DNA of 64,000 bases. Origin: Chloroflexota bacterium (GTDB taxonomy: Bacteria; Chloroflexota; UBA4733). Position 1 is the stretch's first letter, and every line of letters begins with the position of its first letter. Under the pieces are notes generated by a model, which ran no database searches, was not told where the DNA came from, and saw only the letters and a list, made by a program, of their open reading frames with translations. The stretch is from positions 1 through 64,000 of the forward strand of contig JANWJO010000201.1 of the NCBI GenBank assembly GCA_025449435.1. Direction: 5' to 3'. Made by a program: the position numbers and the translations under genes. Positions 51,806 through 61,209 of this stretch are shown here, in pieces.

Positions 51806-54800
51806 GTGTTGAGCGCCCCAGCCAGCCGGTTCGGCATGCTCGCGTTGTTACTTGTGGTCGCAGCCGTACTGACCCAAACTGCGCAAACCTATTTTCTCGC
51901 TGGCAGTGTGTACGGAACGGCGGCCCTGCAGTCCTACGCCACGACTCCCAACAACAGTTATGGCGTGAATGCGTTTCTGGAGGACGACGTCTATCAGTGG
52001 CAGCTTGATCGCGACTACGCCGCAATCGTGGCAGGTGGTTATCACTACGTGCGCCAGGAGTTTCTCTGGTCACAAATAGAGCCCAGCGCTAAGGGCAACT
52101 TTTACGACGCCAAGAACAAGGTTGACGCATGGGCCAAGTGGGATCGCATCGTCCAAGGTGCCGTCGATCACCACGTGGAGCTCATCGTGCGGCTGGATTT
52201 CGCCCCTGACTGGGCAACAGCTGGCAACGTCGACTCAGGACAGTGTCCCACGCTGTGTGCACCGCCTAACGACCCGCGCGACTTTGCTGACTTCGCTCGA
52301 GCAGTTGCCAGCCGCTACCAGGGGAAGGTGCATTTCTACCAGGTGTGGAATGAGCCCAACCTGCAACACGATTGGGCAGGAACGGCGATTAGCCCAGCAC
52401 ACTACGTGGCCATGCTCCAGGATACATATCAAGCGATCAAGGGTGTTGATCCAGGGGCAATGGTGCTCAGTGCGTCGCTCGCGCCCAACCGGGGCGATAG
52501 CCCGCAAAACATATCAGACCTCACGTATTTGCAAGGGATGTACGCGGCGGGGGCGAAGCCCTATTTCGACATCCTGGGGGCGCAAGCCTACGGGCTCAAC
52601 TCTCCCACCGATGATCGCCAGATTGGGTTGCACAGCTATCAGTTTCCCCGCGCAATCCTGCCGGGGAGCCAGCCATTTACGTTTGATCGCCCTGTCCAAC
52701 TCCACCAGATTATGCTGGCTGCGGGTGACGGGGCCAAACAAGTGTGGGTGACCGAGTTTGGCTGGATGTCGCTCCCATTGGATTGGAGTGGTAATCCGTC
52801 GCCCTGGTCGCAAGTGCCGGCGGCCGACAAAGATCACTACACCACGCAGGCGTGGTCACGTGCCGCCACAGATTGGCCCTGGATGGGCGTGCTGTGCCTA
52901 TGGTATCTACGCACGCCAGTGCCAACTGACCCAAGAGACCCCACCCCCTACTTCGCGATTTTGCAACCTGATTGGCAGCCGACCCCGCTGTTCGAGGCTG
53001 TCCAGGCGCAAGCTGCACAACCACCAGTGGCGCTCACCGGCAGCCACGGTGCCAGCGATGCTGCCGCTACCTACGGCCCGCACGGCTTCGCAGAGGCGTG
53101 GCACTCGGGGCAGAACGGCAAGGTGGCTACCAAGGTGGCAGGTGCTCCAGGAGCGAATATGTCGTTGCGGTTTAGTGGTAACGCGCTGTACTTGCTCGTA
53201 TCGCCGGGCCCTTCTGGTGGAATGGCGCGAGTGACCATCGATCAATCGCCTAGCCTAGCTAACCTGGTGCCGCAACAAGCCAATGGCCAGCACGTGATCG
53301 ATACCTTCGCCACCGAGCCGCAGGCGCCACGCTACGTAGCCATCGCCTCTGACCTACCTGCTTCATCACACCTGTTCGAACTGGAGGTGCTCTCGGCGCA
53401 CAACCCGTCGTCACGAGGTAGCGATGTGGCTATCGCTGGTTTTGGCGTCACCGTCGACCAGCCAGCGATCTGGACCTATCTGTACGCGCTATTAGCTACG
53501 TGTGCAGGAGTTCTGGTGCTCTGGCCCGTGACAGCGAGCGCGCGAAGTGCTTGGTTGCGATTACTGCCTCGTGTAAACGGAATGCGCGGTGTATCGCACC
53601 TTTCACGGCTGTGGGTCACATCGGCCCGCCTAGCGCCGCGCGAGGCTCTGGCTTGGTCGGCGGCCTGGGCCATCGCGCTCATTGCATTCTATCTTCCACA
53701 GTCGCTCGTCTGGAGCGTGCCTGGCCTATTGCTCATCGCCCTGCTTGGGTTGTGGCGTCCCACATTCGGCGTGCTGTTTGTGCCGGTTACAGCATCCCTG
53801 GAATTCTTGCCGAAAATGCTCGGCGGCCATCAGGTGTCGCTGTTTGAGGTGCTGGTCGTTGTGGTGACCGCGGGCGTAATTGTCCGCGCCATGTGGGACC
53901 GGCATTGGCCAGTTCGGCCGACGCGCGTCACGCTGCTCGTCGTGGGTCTCACTCTGGTCGGTGTGATATCGTTGGTGGCCTCGCAGTATCAACGGTACAG
54001 CTTGCGAGAGCTGCTCAGCGTGATTGTCGAGCCAGGGTTGTACTGCCTGGCTGCACTGTTTCTGCTCCAATGGTCACAACGGCGCTGGCTTGCTGTGAGC
54101 GTCGTGGCCACTGGCTGCGCCGTGTCGGCGGCAGCAATCGTGGCCGCGCTGCTCGGTCACGGCATCATACAGGCACAGGGTGTGTGGCGGTTTGCTGGCG
54201 TCTATCCGTCGCCGGACAATTTAGCGCTGTTTGTGGAACGCACGTTTGCCTTTACCGTGGCATGGGCGGTGGTTGGCGCCAAGCAACCACGCTGGACGCT
54301 GCTGGTGCTTGCGGCACTTCAAGGAGTGGTTGTTTTGCTCACCTTTACGCGCGGGGCCTGGATCGCGTCGGCCATCGTCCTGGCGCTCGGCGCTGTCCTG
54401 TGGAACCGCAAAGTCCTCCTGTTGCTCGCTGGCGCGGCAGTGGCTGGCGGCTTCGCGGCGCTGATCACGCATACGCAGCGCCTAACGTCGCTGCTCAACG
54501 TGACCGGCAGTTCTACCACTGCCATGCGGCTGTATCTGTGGCGCTCCTCGTGGGCCATGGCGCGCGACCACTGGCTCCAGGGCATCGGTCTGGATAACTT
54601 CCTGTATGACTATGGCGAATACCGGCTGCCCGAAGCTGCCGCAGAGCCTTTTCTTTCGCATCCCCACAATGTCGTGTTTGACTTCTGGCTGAGCCTCGGC
54701 ATGCTTGGGCTTGTCTGGTTGGGCTGCGCCGTCGCGATGATCGTGTACCTTATGCGGCGTGCGTGGCGTCTTGCCGTCGCTGAACGGCCGCTCACTGCTG

Positions 54801-54970
54801 GTTGGACTGCGATGCTAGTCATAGGAGCATTGCACGGCTTTGTTGACAACTCGTTCTTCCTTACTGATCTAGCGGTACTCTTTTGGGTACCCCTCGCCGG
54901 GCTCGAGCTAGCGGGTACGCAGAGTGGGCCGGCGAGCGACAGCGTGTCCACTGGAAAGGACGTTCAGTAA
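51806..54970 (+). CDS. Glycoside hydrolase fused to O-antigen ligase-like membrane domain
   Basis: 1054 residues. An N-terminal membrane anchor or signal (12-33) is followed by a GH clan-A barrel (about 60-395). This has the acid/base Glu183 in QVWNEPNL and the nucleophile Glu317 in VWVTEFGWMS, 134 residues apart as in families 5 and 39. Residues 400-540 look like a beta-sandwich, carbohydrate-binding-like module. From about 545 to the end there are ten or more membrane segments with O-antigen ligase/Wzy_C landmarks: FTRGAWIASAI, an external loop, and SHPHNVVFDFWLSLGMLGLVW. It probably polymerises or transfers a lipid-linked glycan and also trims glycan outside the cell. Start TTG 51806, two bases after gpsA. 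The stop overlaps the next ATG by one base. Confidence 0.85.
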   Translation: MLSAPASRFGMLALLLVVAAVLTQTAQTYFLAGSVYGTAALQSYATTPNNSYGVNAFLEDDVYQWQLDRDYAAIVAGGYHYVRQEFLWSQIEPSAKGNFYDAKNKVDAWAKWDRIVQGAVDHHVELIVRLDFAPDWATAGNVDSGQCPTLCAPPNDPRDFADFARAVASRYQGKVHFYQVWNEPNLQHDWAGTAISPAHYVAMLQDTYQAIKGVDPGAMVLSASLAPNRGDSPQNISDLTYLQGMYAAGAKPYFDILGAQAYGLNSPTDDRQIGLHSYQFPRAILPGSQPFTFDRPVQLHQIMLAAGDGAKQVWVTEFGWMSLPLDWSGNPSPWSQVPAADKDHYTTQAWSRAATDWPWMGVLCLWYLRTPVPTDPRDPTPYFAILQPDWQPTPLFEAVQAQAAQPPVALTGSHGASDAAATYGPHGFAEAWHSGQNGKVATKVAGAPGANMSLRFSGNALYLLVSPGPSGGMARVTIDQSPSLANLVPQQANGQHVIDTFATEPQAPRYVAIASDLPASSHLFELEVLSAHNPSSRGSDVAIAGFGVTVDQPAIWTYLYALLATCAGVLVLWPVTASARSAWLRLLPRVNGMRGVSHLSRLWVTSARLAPREALAWSAAWAIALIAFYLPQSLVWSVPGLLLIALLGLWRPTFGVLFVPVTASLEFLPKMLGGHQVSLFEVLVVVVTAGVIVRAMWDRHWPVRPTRVTLLVVGLTLVGVISLVASQYQRYSLRELLSVIVEPGLYCLAALFLLQWSQRRWLAVSVVATGCAVSAAAIVAALLGHGIIQAQGVWRFAGVYPSPDNLALFVERTFAFTVAWAVVGAKQPRWTLLVLAALQGVVVLLTFTRGAWIASAIVLALGAVLWNRKVLLLLAGAAVAGGFAALITHTQRLTSLLNVTGSSTTAMRLYLWRSSWAMARDHWLQGIGLDNFLYDYGEYRLPEAAAEPFLSHPHNVVFDFWLSLGMLGLVWLGCAVAMIVYLMRRAWRLAVAERPLTAGWTAMLVIGALHGFVDNSFFLTDLAVLFWVPLAGLELAGTQSGPASDSVSTGKDVQ

Positions 54971-55932
54971 TGCGCACGCTCGTTGCAGGAGGGGCAGGGT
55001 TTGTCGGCTCACACTTGTGCGAGGCGCTCTTGGCACAGGGACATCACGTCACCGCTGTCGACAACTTGGTGACCGGACGTGCTAGTAACATTGCCCACCT
55101 TTTGAGCAACCCCAACTTCGCATACGTTCAGCATGACGTGTGTGAGCCACTCGATCTGAAAGCGGACTGGGTGTTTCATTTCGCCAGCCCGGCTAGTCCG
55201 CCGCGGTATTTGGAGCGCCCGATCGCCACGGCCATGGTCAATTCACTAGGGACCAAACAACTCCTCGACGTCACGCTGCGCAACCACGGACGCTTTTTAG
55301 TGGCGTCAACGTCGGAGGTATATGGAGACCCTGAGGTACACCCTCAAGTCGAGAGCTATCGGGGCAGCGTGAGCACGACCGGACCGCGCAGCTGTTACGA
55401 CGAGGGCAAACGGTTCGCCGAGGCGCTCACGATGGCGTATTTTCGCGAGCATGGCCTCGATGTGCGCATTATCCGGATCTTCAATACCTACGGCCCGCGA
55501 CTGGACCCAGGCGATGGTCGTGTCGTTTCCAATTTCCTGGTCCAGGCCTTGCGGGGCCAGGCTATAACAATGTACGGCTCAGGCGAGCAGACCCGCAGCT
55601 TTTGCTACGTTTCTGACCTTATCAGGGGGGTGCTCGCCGTTATGGCGCATCCGCAGGCAAGCGGTGGCGTATTCAATCTCGGTAATCCAGCCGAATTCAC
55701 GATGCTGGAGTTACACCACGTCATTGAACAGGTGATGGATCGCTCCATCCCGTTGACGTTTCACCCGCTGCCGCAGGACGACCCGCGGCGACGCCGGCCA
55801 GATATTACACACGCCAAGGATGTGCTGGGTTGGGAGCCCGTGGTGCCATTGAGAGAAGGAATCGCCACGACCGCCCAATGGTTCGAGCAGGAGCTGTCGC
55901 ACACCTCGCCGGACACGCAGGGTTCACGATGA
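54970..55932 (+). CDS. uxs: UDP-glucuronate decarboxylase (UDP-xylose synthase)
   Basis: 320 residues, extended SDR. Converts UDP-glucuronate to UDP-xylose and carbon dioxide with bound NAD. VAGGAGFVGSHLCEALL is the nucleotide site; the catalytic YxxxK is in SCYDEGKRFAEAL. The UXS-specific blocks FASPASPPRYLERP, STSEVYGDPEVHPQ and IFNTYGPRLDPGDGRVVSN are all present, which separates it from dTDP-glucose dehydratases. ATG 54970 overlaps the fusion gene's stop (TAATG), with GGAAAGGA upstream. It suggests that the operon's polysaccharide contains xylose or a UDP-xylose-derived sugar. No UDP-glucose dehydrogenase is in the window. Confidence 0.92.
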   Translation: MRTLVAGGAGFVGSHLCEALLAQGHHVTAVDNLVTGRASNIAHLLSNPNFAYVQHDVCEPLDLKADWVFHFASPASPPRYLERPIATAMVNSLGTKQLLDVTLRNHGRFLVASTSEVYGDPEVHPQVESYRGSVSTTGPRSCYDEGKRFAEALTMAYFREHGLDVRIIRIFNTYGPRLDPGDGRVVSNFLVQALRGQAITMYGSGEQTRSFCYVSDLIRGVLAVMAHPQASGGVFNLGNPAEFTMLELHHVIEQVMDRSIPLTFHPLPQDDPRRRRPDITHAKDVLGWEPVVPLREGIATTAQWFEQELSHTSPDTQGSR

Positions 55933-55992
55933 CACTCCATCCCAATAATGAAGGGTGAATAAGCGATCGCAACCGATCAACAGGCATCGTCA

Positions 55993-57006
55993 TTGCCAAG
56001 CCAGGCGGCGGCAGCAAGCGTGGTGACGCGTGCGGGAACGAACGAGGGTACCGAAGGCCGGATCGACCTCCGGAAGCGCTTCTTTAATGTGCGAACCTTC
56101 CTTTCCTTCGTGGTCGCCGCGCTCACCATGTTTACGGTCGTCAAAGCCTGGGGAGTCGATTTTCAGAACACGTTGCATGCCATGGCCAGGGTCAATTTCG
56201 GCATCTATGTGTGGGCCATCCTCGTGTATGCGGCGACGTTTCCAGTCCGGGGACGGCGCTGGAAGCGCTTATTAAATAATGTTGGCCTCGATGCGCCGGT
56301 ACCAGTGCTCACCGAGACGATCTTGCTGTCGTGGTTTGTCAACTGCGTCGCCCCGTTTAAGTTAGGCGACGCGTATCGCGGCTATTTGATGCGCAAAAAC
56401 GAGCGCTTTCCGCTGTCGAATACGCTCGGAACTATCTTTGCGGAGCGCATCATCGATTCGGGTGCGCTGTTTGTGATCCTGATCGCTGGGCTGGCATTCA
56501 GCGCCGACGTGATGGCACCCGGACACACGACGCAGATCCTTATCGGCGCCAGTGCGTTTATGGTCGCACTGCTGGTGGCGCTTGGCCTGATGCACTGGCA
56601 AGGCGCCCGCGTGGTTGGATTCCTCCCCGAGCGGTTTCGCGACTACTACCACCGGTTTTCCCAAGGTGCGTTTGCCTCGTTCAACCACCTGCCCCTGGTC
56701 TTCACGTTGACGCTGGTGGCGTGGTCGGGTGAGATTAGCCGCCTGTTCATCGTGACGCAGGCGCTAGGAGTACACCTGCCGTTTGCTGGCGTCCTGGTGG
56801 TGTTGAGTGGCGCGTCGCTGCTGTTGACGGTACCGACCCCTGGAGGACTGGGCGCTGTCGAAGCTGGCCTGGCCGGACTCTTGACGTTGTTTGGCGTCGA
56901 TAAGGACGTCGCGCTCGCCGTGGCCCTGCTCGATCGTGTCATCAGTTATTGGGGCTTGGTCATTGTTGGGTTGCCGACATTCATCTTGAGCAAGCGCACA
57001 CGATAA
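55993..57006 (+). CDS. Lysylphosphatidylglycerol synthase/UPF0104-type membrane protein
   Basis: 337 residues with about eight membrane segments (YbhN/AglD2-type flippase-like domain). The family motif VNCVAPFKLGDAYRGYLM and GGLGAVEAGLAGLLTLFGVDK with basic residues at the ends are diagnostic. Such proteins are inferred to move polyprenyl-linked sugars or lipids across the membrane; no MprF synthase domain is fused. TTG 55993 is the only start in reach, preceded by 60 bases of spacer after uxs. Placed between uxs and two glycosyltransferases, it most likely serves the same polysaccharide pathway. Confidence 0.88.
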   Translation: MPSQAAAASVVTRAGTNEGTEGRIDLRKRFFNVRTFLSFVVAALTMFTVVKAWGVDFQNTLHAMARVNFGIYVWAILVYAATFPVRGRRWKRLLNNVGLDAPVPVLTETILLSWFVNCVAPFKLGDAYRGYLMRKNERFPLSNTLGTIFAERIIDSGALFVILIAGLAFSADVMAPGHTTQILIGASAFMVALLVALGLMHWQGARVVGFLPERFRDYYHRFSQGAFASFNHLPLVFTLTLVAWSGEISRLFIVTQALGVHLPFAGVLVVLSGASLLLTVPTPGGLGAVEAGLAGLLTLFGVDKDVALAVALLDRVISYWGLVIVGLPTFILSKRTR

Positions 57007-57030
57007 ACGCCACACCTGGAGACTCTGTCA

Positions 57031-58209
57031 ATGCCTGAGTTGACCAGTCTGGCTGTCGACGTGACCTCGGCCATCTACCAAAGCGGCGGTATCGGGCGGT
57101 ATACCCGTTGTCTCGTCACCGCACTTGCTGCTATGGGTGCGGTGCCTTCATTGACTGCATTTTGGTGCGGGCGTCCTCGCGACCCGATTCCAACCTGGCT
57201 CATTACCCTGCGCGGTGTTCGATTGCGCCGAATACCGATCCCAGAACGCCTTACAACGATCGTCTGGCAGCGGGCACGCCTCCCGTTCCCAATCGACGCC
57301 ATCCTGGGCCACCACGACGTGCTGCATTTCCCGGATTTTGTCCACGCGCCGGTGCGCTCAGGGGCTACAGTTGTGACCATACACGATCTGTCCTTTCGCA
57401 GGATTCCAGAAGCGGCCGACCCCGGCTTGCGACGGTACCTGAACGCCGCTGTCCCCCGTTCGCTTGCCACGAGCCAGCTGGTGTTCGCAGATTCGGCCGC
57501 CACGCGCGACGATCTCGTTGCGCTGCTGAATATCCGTTCAAGTGACGTTCGCGTCGTCTACTCCGGTGTTGGTGCCGAGTTTCAGCCCATACATTTGCAT
57601 GAGGAGCTGGCGGCTGTCCGAGCGCGCTACGCCTTGCCTGATTCCTTTGTGCTGAGTGTCGGCACTCTCCAACCGCGCAAGAACTACGGTCGCCTGATCG
57701 AGGCGATGCCACAGATTTTGCAGCAAGTGCCCGACACTCATCTGGTGATCGCCGGGCGGCCCGGCTGGCTGTACGACGACCTCGCGGCGTTGACGCGGAG
57801 CCACCACCTGGAACAGCGCGTGCATTTCGTTACTGACGTGCAGGATAGCGACTTGCCGGCGCTGTATTCACTGGCGCGGGTGTTCGCTTTTGTTTCCCTG
57901 TACGAAGGGTTTGGGCTGCCCATCCTTGAAGCCATGGCCTGCGGTGTGCCTGTCGTTGCGTCAAACGCGTCGTGCCTGCCCGAGGTGACGGGCGATGCTG
58001 GGCTCCAGGTGGATCCGACTGACATTGACAGTATCGCCCGTGCAGTGGCGACGCTGCTGCTCGACGACGCGCTACGTACCCAGATGGTAGTTCGAGGGCG
58101 TAAGCGAGCGGCCAGGTTCACCTGGAGGCAAACGGCCGAGCAAGCACTTGCTGGCTACGCAGAAGCTTGGGCGCGCCAGCGAGCGCTGAAACCCAGTCAT
58201 CTCTCGTGA
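57031..58209 (+). CDS. Family 4 glycosyltransferase (first)
   Basis: 392 residues, GT-B fold. N-terminal domain starts LAVDVTSAIYQSGGIGRYTRCLVTAL; the linker is followed by the second Rossmann-like domain with VLSVGTLQPRKNYGRLIEAM. The GT4 E-x7-E motif is YEGFGLPILEAMACGVPVV, with SNASCLPEVTGDAGLQVDP after it. Retaining transfer of a nucleotide-activated sugar onto a lipid carrier or growing chain is expected. Donor sugar unknown; UDP-xylose from the neighbouring uxs is a candidate. ATG 57031, 24 bases after the membrane protein. The stop overlaps the next gene by four bases. Confidence 0.93.
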   Translation: MPELTSLAVDVTSAIYQSGGIGRYTRCLVTALAAMGAVPSLTAFWCGRPRDPIPTWLITLRGVRLRRIPIPERLTTIVWQRARLPFPIDAILGHHDVLHFPDFVHAPVRSGATVVTIHDLSFRRIPEAADPGLRRYLNAAVPRSLATSQLVFADSAATRDDLVALLNIRSSDVRVVYSGVGAEFQPIHLHEELAAVRARYALPDSFVLSVGTLQPRKNYGRLIEAMPQILQQVPDTHLVIAGRPGWLYDDLAALTRSHHLEQRVHFVTDVQDSDLPALYSLARVFAFVSLYEGFGLPILEAMACGVPVVASNASCLPEVTGDAGLQVDPTDIDSIARAVATLLLDDALRTQMVVRGRKRAARFTWRQTAEQALAGYAEAWARQRALKPSHLS

Positions 58210-59321
58210 GAGTCGCCGTCAGCGGTGCGTTTCTCAGCAGGCCAAACACCGGCTCCGGACAGTACCTCCGCCTGCTGATGCGCACCTTCGCTGACCACTA
58301 TCCAGACCTTCGCGTGATGGTATTAGGGTCCGGTCATCGCTGGTCGCTGCACTCCCTCGTACCCAGCTTTGGGCAGCGCGGCGAGAATGTTCGCAAGGTG
58401 CTGTGGGAACAGGCCGCGGTACCGCTGCTGAGCGCGACCTCACAGTGCGATCTACTGCACGTCCCCTATTGGGCGCCGCCGTTGCTGTCGGCGGTGCCGG
58501 TGGTGGTGACCGTTCACGACGTCATTCCGGCGTTGCTGCCGGAGTACGCAGGCAACCGTGCCGTGCGTGCGTACACAGCCCTCGTGTCCGCCGCTACTAA
58601 GCGGGCACGCCGCGTCATCGTCGATTCACAGTGCTCCAAAGACGATGCGATGCGGCTGTGCCGGTTGCCCGCGGACCGTGTCGATGTGGTGCCATTAGCG
58701 GCCGATCCGAGGTTTGTGCCGATCGACGCCCTTGAGGCCCGGCAGCGTTGCAACAAGCGTTGGGGGCTGAGTTCGCCATTCGTCCTGTATGCGGGCGGCA
58801 ATGATGTGCGCAAGGATGTCCCGGTGCTCTTACGCGCTTGGGCCAGTGCTGCCAGGGTGCTGGATGGGCATCAATTGGTGCTGGCTGGCAGGTTCACCTA
58901 CCGCCCTCCATTCTTCCCTGACATCCCACAATTCATCGAGGACCTGGACATTCCCCGCGTGATTGTGCTCGGATCCGTGACCGAGTCGGAGAAGCACGAG
59001 TTGCTTGCCGGTTGTGAGGCGTTTGTCTGGCCATCGCGCTATGAAGGGTTTGGCTTGCCTCCACTCGAGGCCATGCAATGTGGCGCGCCGGTCATCAGCA
59101 CCAATAGTTCGTCCATGCCTGAGGTGGTGGGCGACGCCGCCCTCCTGTTCGAGCCGGGAGATAGCACGGTTCTCAGCAACCACCTCCGGGAGGTGTGTAC
59201 GAGCCCATCAACCAGAGATCGCCTACGTCAGGCGAGCTTGAAACAGGCAGCGAAATTGAGCTGGCACAAGACGGCCGGCCTCACGGTCGCCAGCTATCAG
59301 CGTGCGCTGGCAGACCGCTAA
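58206..59321 (+). CDS. Family 4 glycosyltransferase (second)
   Basis: 371 residues, GT-B. N-terminus [25 protein letters not shown], middle [12 protein letters not shown], and C-domain [20 protein letters not shown]. The E-x7-E motif is [19 protein letters not shown], then [19 protein letters not shown]. It is clearly related to the preceding transferase, probably by an old duplication. GTG 58206 overlaps the previous stop (GTGA), which fixes the start; the longer frame is rejected. Last gene of the polysaccharide operon in this window; it ends three bases before the convergent HD gene with no terminator between. Confidence 0.93.
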   Translation: MRVAVSGAFLSRPNTGSGQYLRLLMRTFADHYPDLRVMVLGSGHRWSLHSLVPSFGQRGENVRKVLWEQAAVPLLSATSQCDLLHVPYWAPPLLSAVPVVVTVHDVIPALLPEYAGNRAVRAYTALVSAATKRARRVIVDSQCSKDDAMRLCRLPADRVDVVPLAADPRFVPIDALEARQRCNKRWGLSSPFVLYAGGNDVRKDVPVLLRAWASAARVLDGHQLVLAGRFTYRPPFFPDIPQFIEDLDIPRVIVLGSVTESEKHELLAGCEAFVWPSRYEGFGLPPLEAMQCGAPVISTNSSSMPEVVGDAALLFEPGDSTVLSNHLREVCTSPSTRDRLRQASLKQAAKLSWHKTAGLTVASYQRALADR

Positions 59322-59324
59322 CGT

Positions 59325-59933
59325 TCAGGCGCCAAAACCGAGATCGGCAGCAATACCTTGCATCGCGCCTGCCACGCGCAAAACGTGTTCGTCGAGGTCG
59401 ACCCCCAACTCGGCGGTGCCTTGTGTAATGTCGGCACGATTTACCGCGCGGGCGAACGCCTTGTCCTTCAACTTCTTGCGAATGGAGCTGACTTCCACGT
59501 TCACCAGGTTGCGCGATGGCCGTACATACGCCATCGCCGTAAGAAATCCAACGAGTTCATCGACGGCAAACAACGCTTTGTCCATTGGTGATTCCCGTGG
59601 CACGTTGAGGTACTCGGCGTGCCCCTTGATAGCGTGCATCACCTCGGCTGGGTAACCAAGCTGCTCCAACAACCGGCAGCCCCACAAAGGATGTTCGTCT
59701 TGCGTCGGATGCGACTCGTAGTCGAAGTCGTGTAGCAGGCCCGTAATACCCCACAGGTCTTCGGCTTCATTGAACACGCGGGCGTAGGCCCGCATCGCCG
59801 CTTCTACACCCAAGCAATGCCGGATGAGGCTGTCGCTCTTTGTATACTCCGTCAATAGTGCATAAGCACTCGCGCGATCGGGCAACATTGCTCCGGACCT
59901 CTCATTGCTCGTGGATTCAAGTGGCGTGCTCAC
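59325..59933 (-). CDS. HD-domain phosphohydrolase
   Basis: 202 residues. The HD metal-binding set is visible: His39 (LIRHCLGVEAAM), His68-Asp69 (WGITGLLHDFDYE) and Asp125 (FAVDELVGF), with extra histidines at His81, His100 and His105. Members hydrolyse phosphate monoesters or nucleotides; this small single-domain form is often annotated as HDIG-type hydrolase with no known substrate. GTG 59933 overlaps the aspartate kinase stop by four bases (GTGA), so the two are co-translated. A link between amino acid synthesis and this hydrolase is not obvious. Confidence 0.88.
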   Translation of the reverse strand: MSTPLESTSNERSGAMLPDRASAYALLTEYTKSDSLIRHCLGVEAAMRAYARVFNEAEDLWGITGLLHDFDYESHPTQDEHPLWGCRLLEQLGYPAEVMHAIKGHAEYLNVPRESPMDKALFAVDELVGFLTAMAYVRPSRNLVNVEVSSIRKKLKDKAFARAVNRADITQGTAELGVDLDEHVLRVAGAMQGIAADLGFGA

Positions 59934-61183
59934 GCGCGGGAAACGCCAGGTGTACTCCCGATGTTCACACGGTCTTCTTCAACGAAGGCCGAGTGTAGCG
60001 CTCGGGCGGCGCGCGTCAATTCCATCTCGCTCACAAGACATGTAATCCGGATATCGGAGGTCGTTATCATTTGAATGTTGATGCCTGCGTCGCTGAGCGC
60101 GCCGAACATCGCTGCCGCGTAACCAGGATGACTCTGAATGCCGACTCCGACGATCGATACTTTGCCAAAACCACGTGCACTGGACACCTCTCGCGCGCCA
60201 ATCGCAGCGATTGACGCTTGCAGGCATGCGGTGGCGTGCTCCAGATCATCCTCGGACACGGTGAACGACATATCGGTGAACCCGCCGTGCGAGACGTTCT
60301 GGACGATAATGTCGACATTAATGCCCGCGTGAGCAAGTGGCTGGAATATGCCATGCGCAATACCCGGGCGGTCCGGCACTCCCACGACAGTTATCTTGGC
60401 CACTCGTGCGTCCGTCGCAACGCCGCGCACCCGGTTATATTGCTCCATCGATTTCTCCGTCGTGACCACTGTCCCCGTGCCGTCAGTGAAAGTCGGCCGG
60501 ATGACTAGCGGCATCGCATACACTTGTGCAAGCTCGACGGCACGGGGATGAATAACTTGAGCTCCCAGCGTCGCGAGTTCGAGCAGTTCTTCATGGCTGA
60601 TAGCATCGAGTTTGCGAGCCGCTGGCACTTCGCGAGGGTTAGCTGTAAAGATGCCATCGACGTCTTTGTAAAGCTCGCAGATGCCGGCCTGAATGGCCAC
60701 CGCGACCGCTACAGCGGTGGGGTCGGACCCGCCGCGACCAATAGTGGTGACTTCCCCCTGCTCCGTGATGCCTTGAAATCCGGTAACGATACACACCCGG
60801 CCCCGACTAAACTCCTCCAAGATACGGTCTGGGTCCAGGCCCGTGATCAGCGCGCGCCGATGCCGGTCGTCGGTGCGGATGCCCGCATGGGTAGCGGTGA
60901 GCGAGATAGCAGGGACACCCAGTTGCAGGAGCGCCATCGCGAGCAGTGATGCCGACACTGTTTCGCCTGTGGACATGAGGAGGTCGAGTTCGCGGGGGTT
61001 TGGGTCGGACTGCACTTGCCTGGCCAACTTGATGAGGTCATCGGTGGTGTCGCCCATCGCGGAGACCACGACGGCAACTTCGGTGTGGTTGGCCACGGCG
61101 CTGGCAATGCGGCGCGCAACTTCCTGGATTCGTAAAACCGTGGCAACAGACGACCCGCCGTATTTCTGGACGATGCGCGCCAT
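59930..61183 (-). CDS. lysC: Aspartate kinase
   Basis: 417 residues, monofunctional aspartokinase. Phosphorylates aspartate, the first step to lysine, threonine and methionine. N-terminal RIVQKYGGSSVA, LLMSTGETVSASLLAMAL, TIGRGGSDPTAVAVAVAI and KDVDGIFTANPRE form the kinase. Two ACT domains follow (from AKITVVGVPDRPGIAHGIF and from KVSIVGVGIQSHPGYAAAMF), the site of feedback inhibition by lysine or threonine. ATG 61183 has GAGGGG five bases before it; 77 more codons in frame are intergenic and rejected. It supplies the aspartyl phosphate used upstream of the thrC-like enzyme. No lysine riboswitch is visible in the leader. Confidence 0.96.
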   Translation of the reverse strand: MARIVQKYGGSSVATVLRIQEVARRIASAVANHTEVAVVVSAMGDTTDDLIKLARQVQSDPNPRELDLLMSTGETVSASLLAMALLQLGVPAISLTATHAGIRTDDRHRRALITGLDPDRILEEFSRGRVCIVTGFQGITEQGEVTTIGRGGSDPTAVAVAVAIQAGICELYKDVDGIFTANPREVPAARKLDAISHEELLELATLGAQVIHPRAVELAQVYAMPLVIRPTFTDGTGTVVTTEKSMEQYNRVRGVATDARVAKITVVGVPDRPGIAHGIFQPLAHAGINVDIIVQNVSHGGFTDMSFTVSEDDLEHATACLQASIAAIGAREVSSARGFGKVSIVGVGIQSHPGYAAAMFGALSDAGINIQMITTSDIRITCLVSEMELTRAARALHSAFVEEDRVNIGSTPGVSRA

Positions 61184-61199
61184 GTGTCCCCTCAGTGAG

Positions 61200-61209
61200 C
61201 GAGTATACC
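61200..61209 (-). promoter_or_regulatory. Core promoter motif GGTATACTCG upstream of lysC
   Basis: On the minus strand, CTGGTATACTCG includes an extended TG and a -10 TATACT at 61202-61207. The predicted start near 61195 leaves about 12 bases to the ATG. No -35 is apparent, as expected for extended -10 promoters. Confidence 0.6.
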
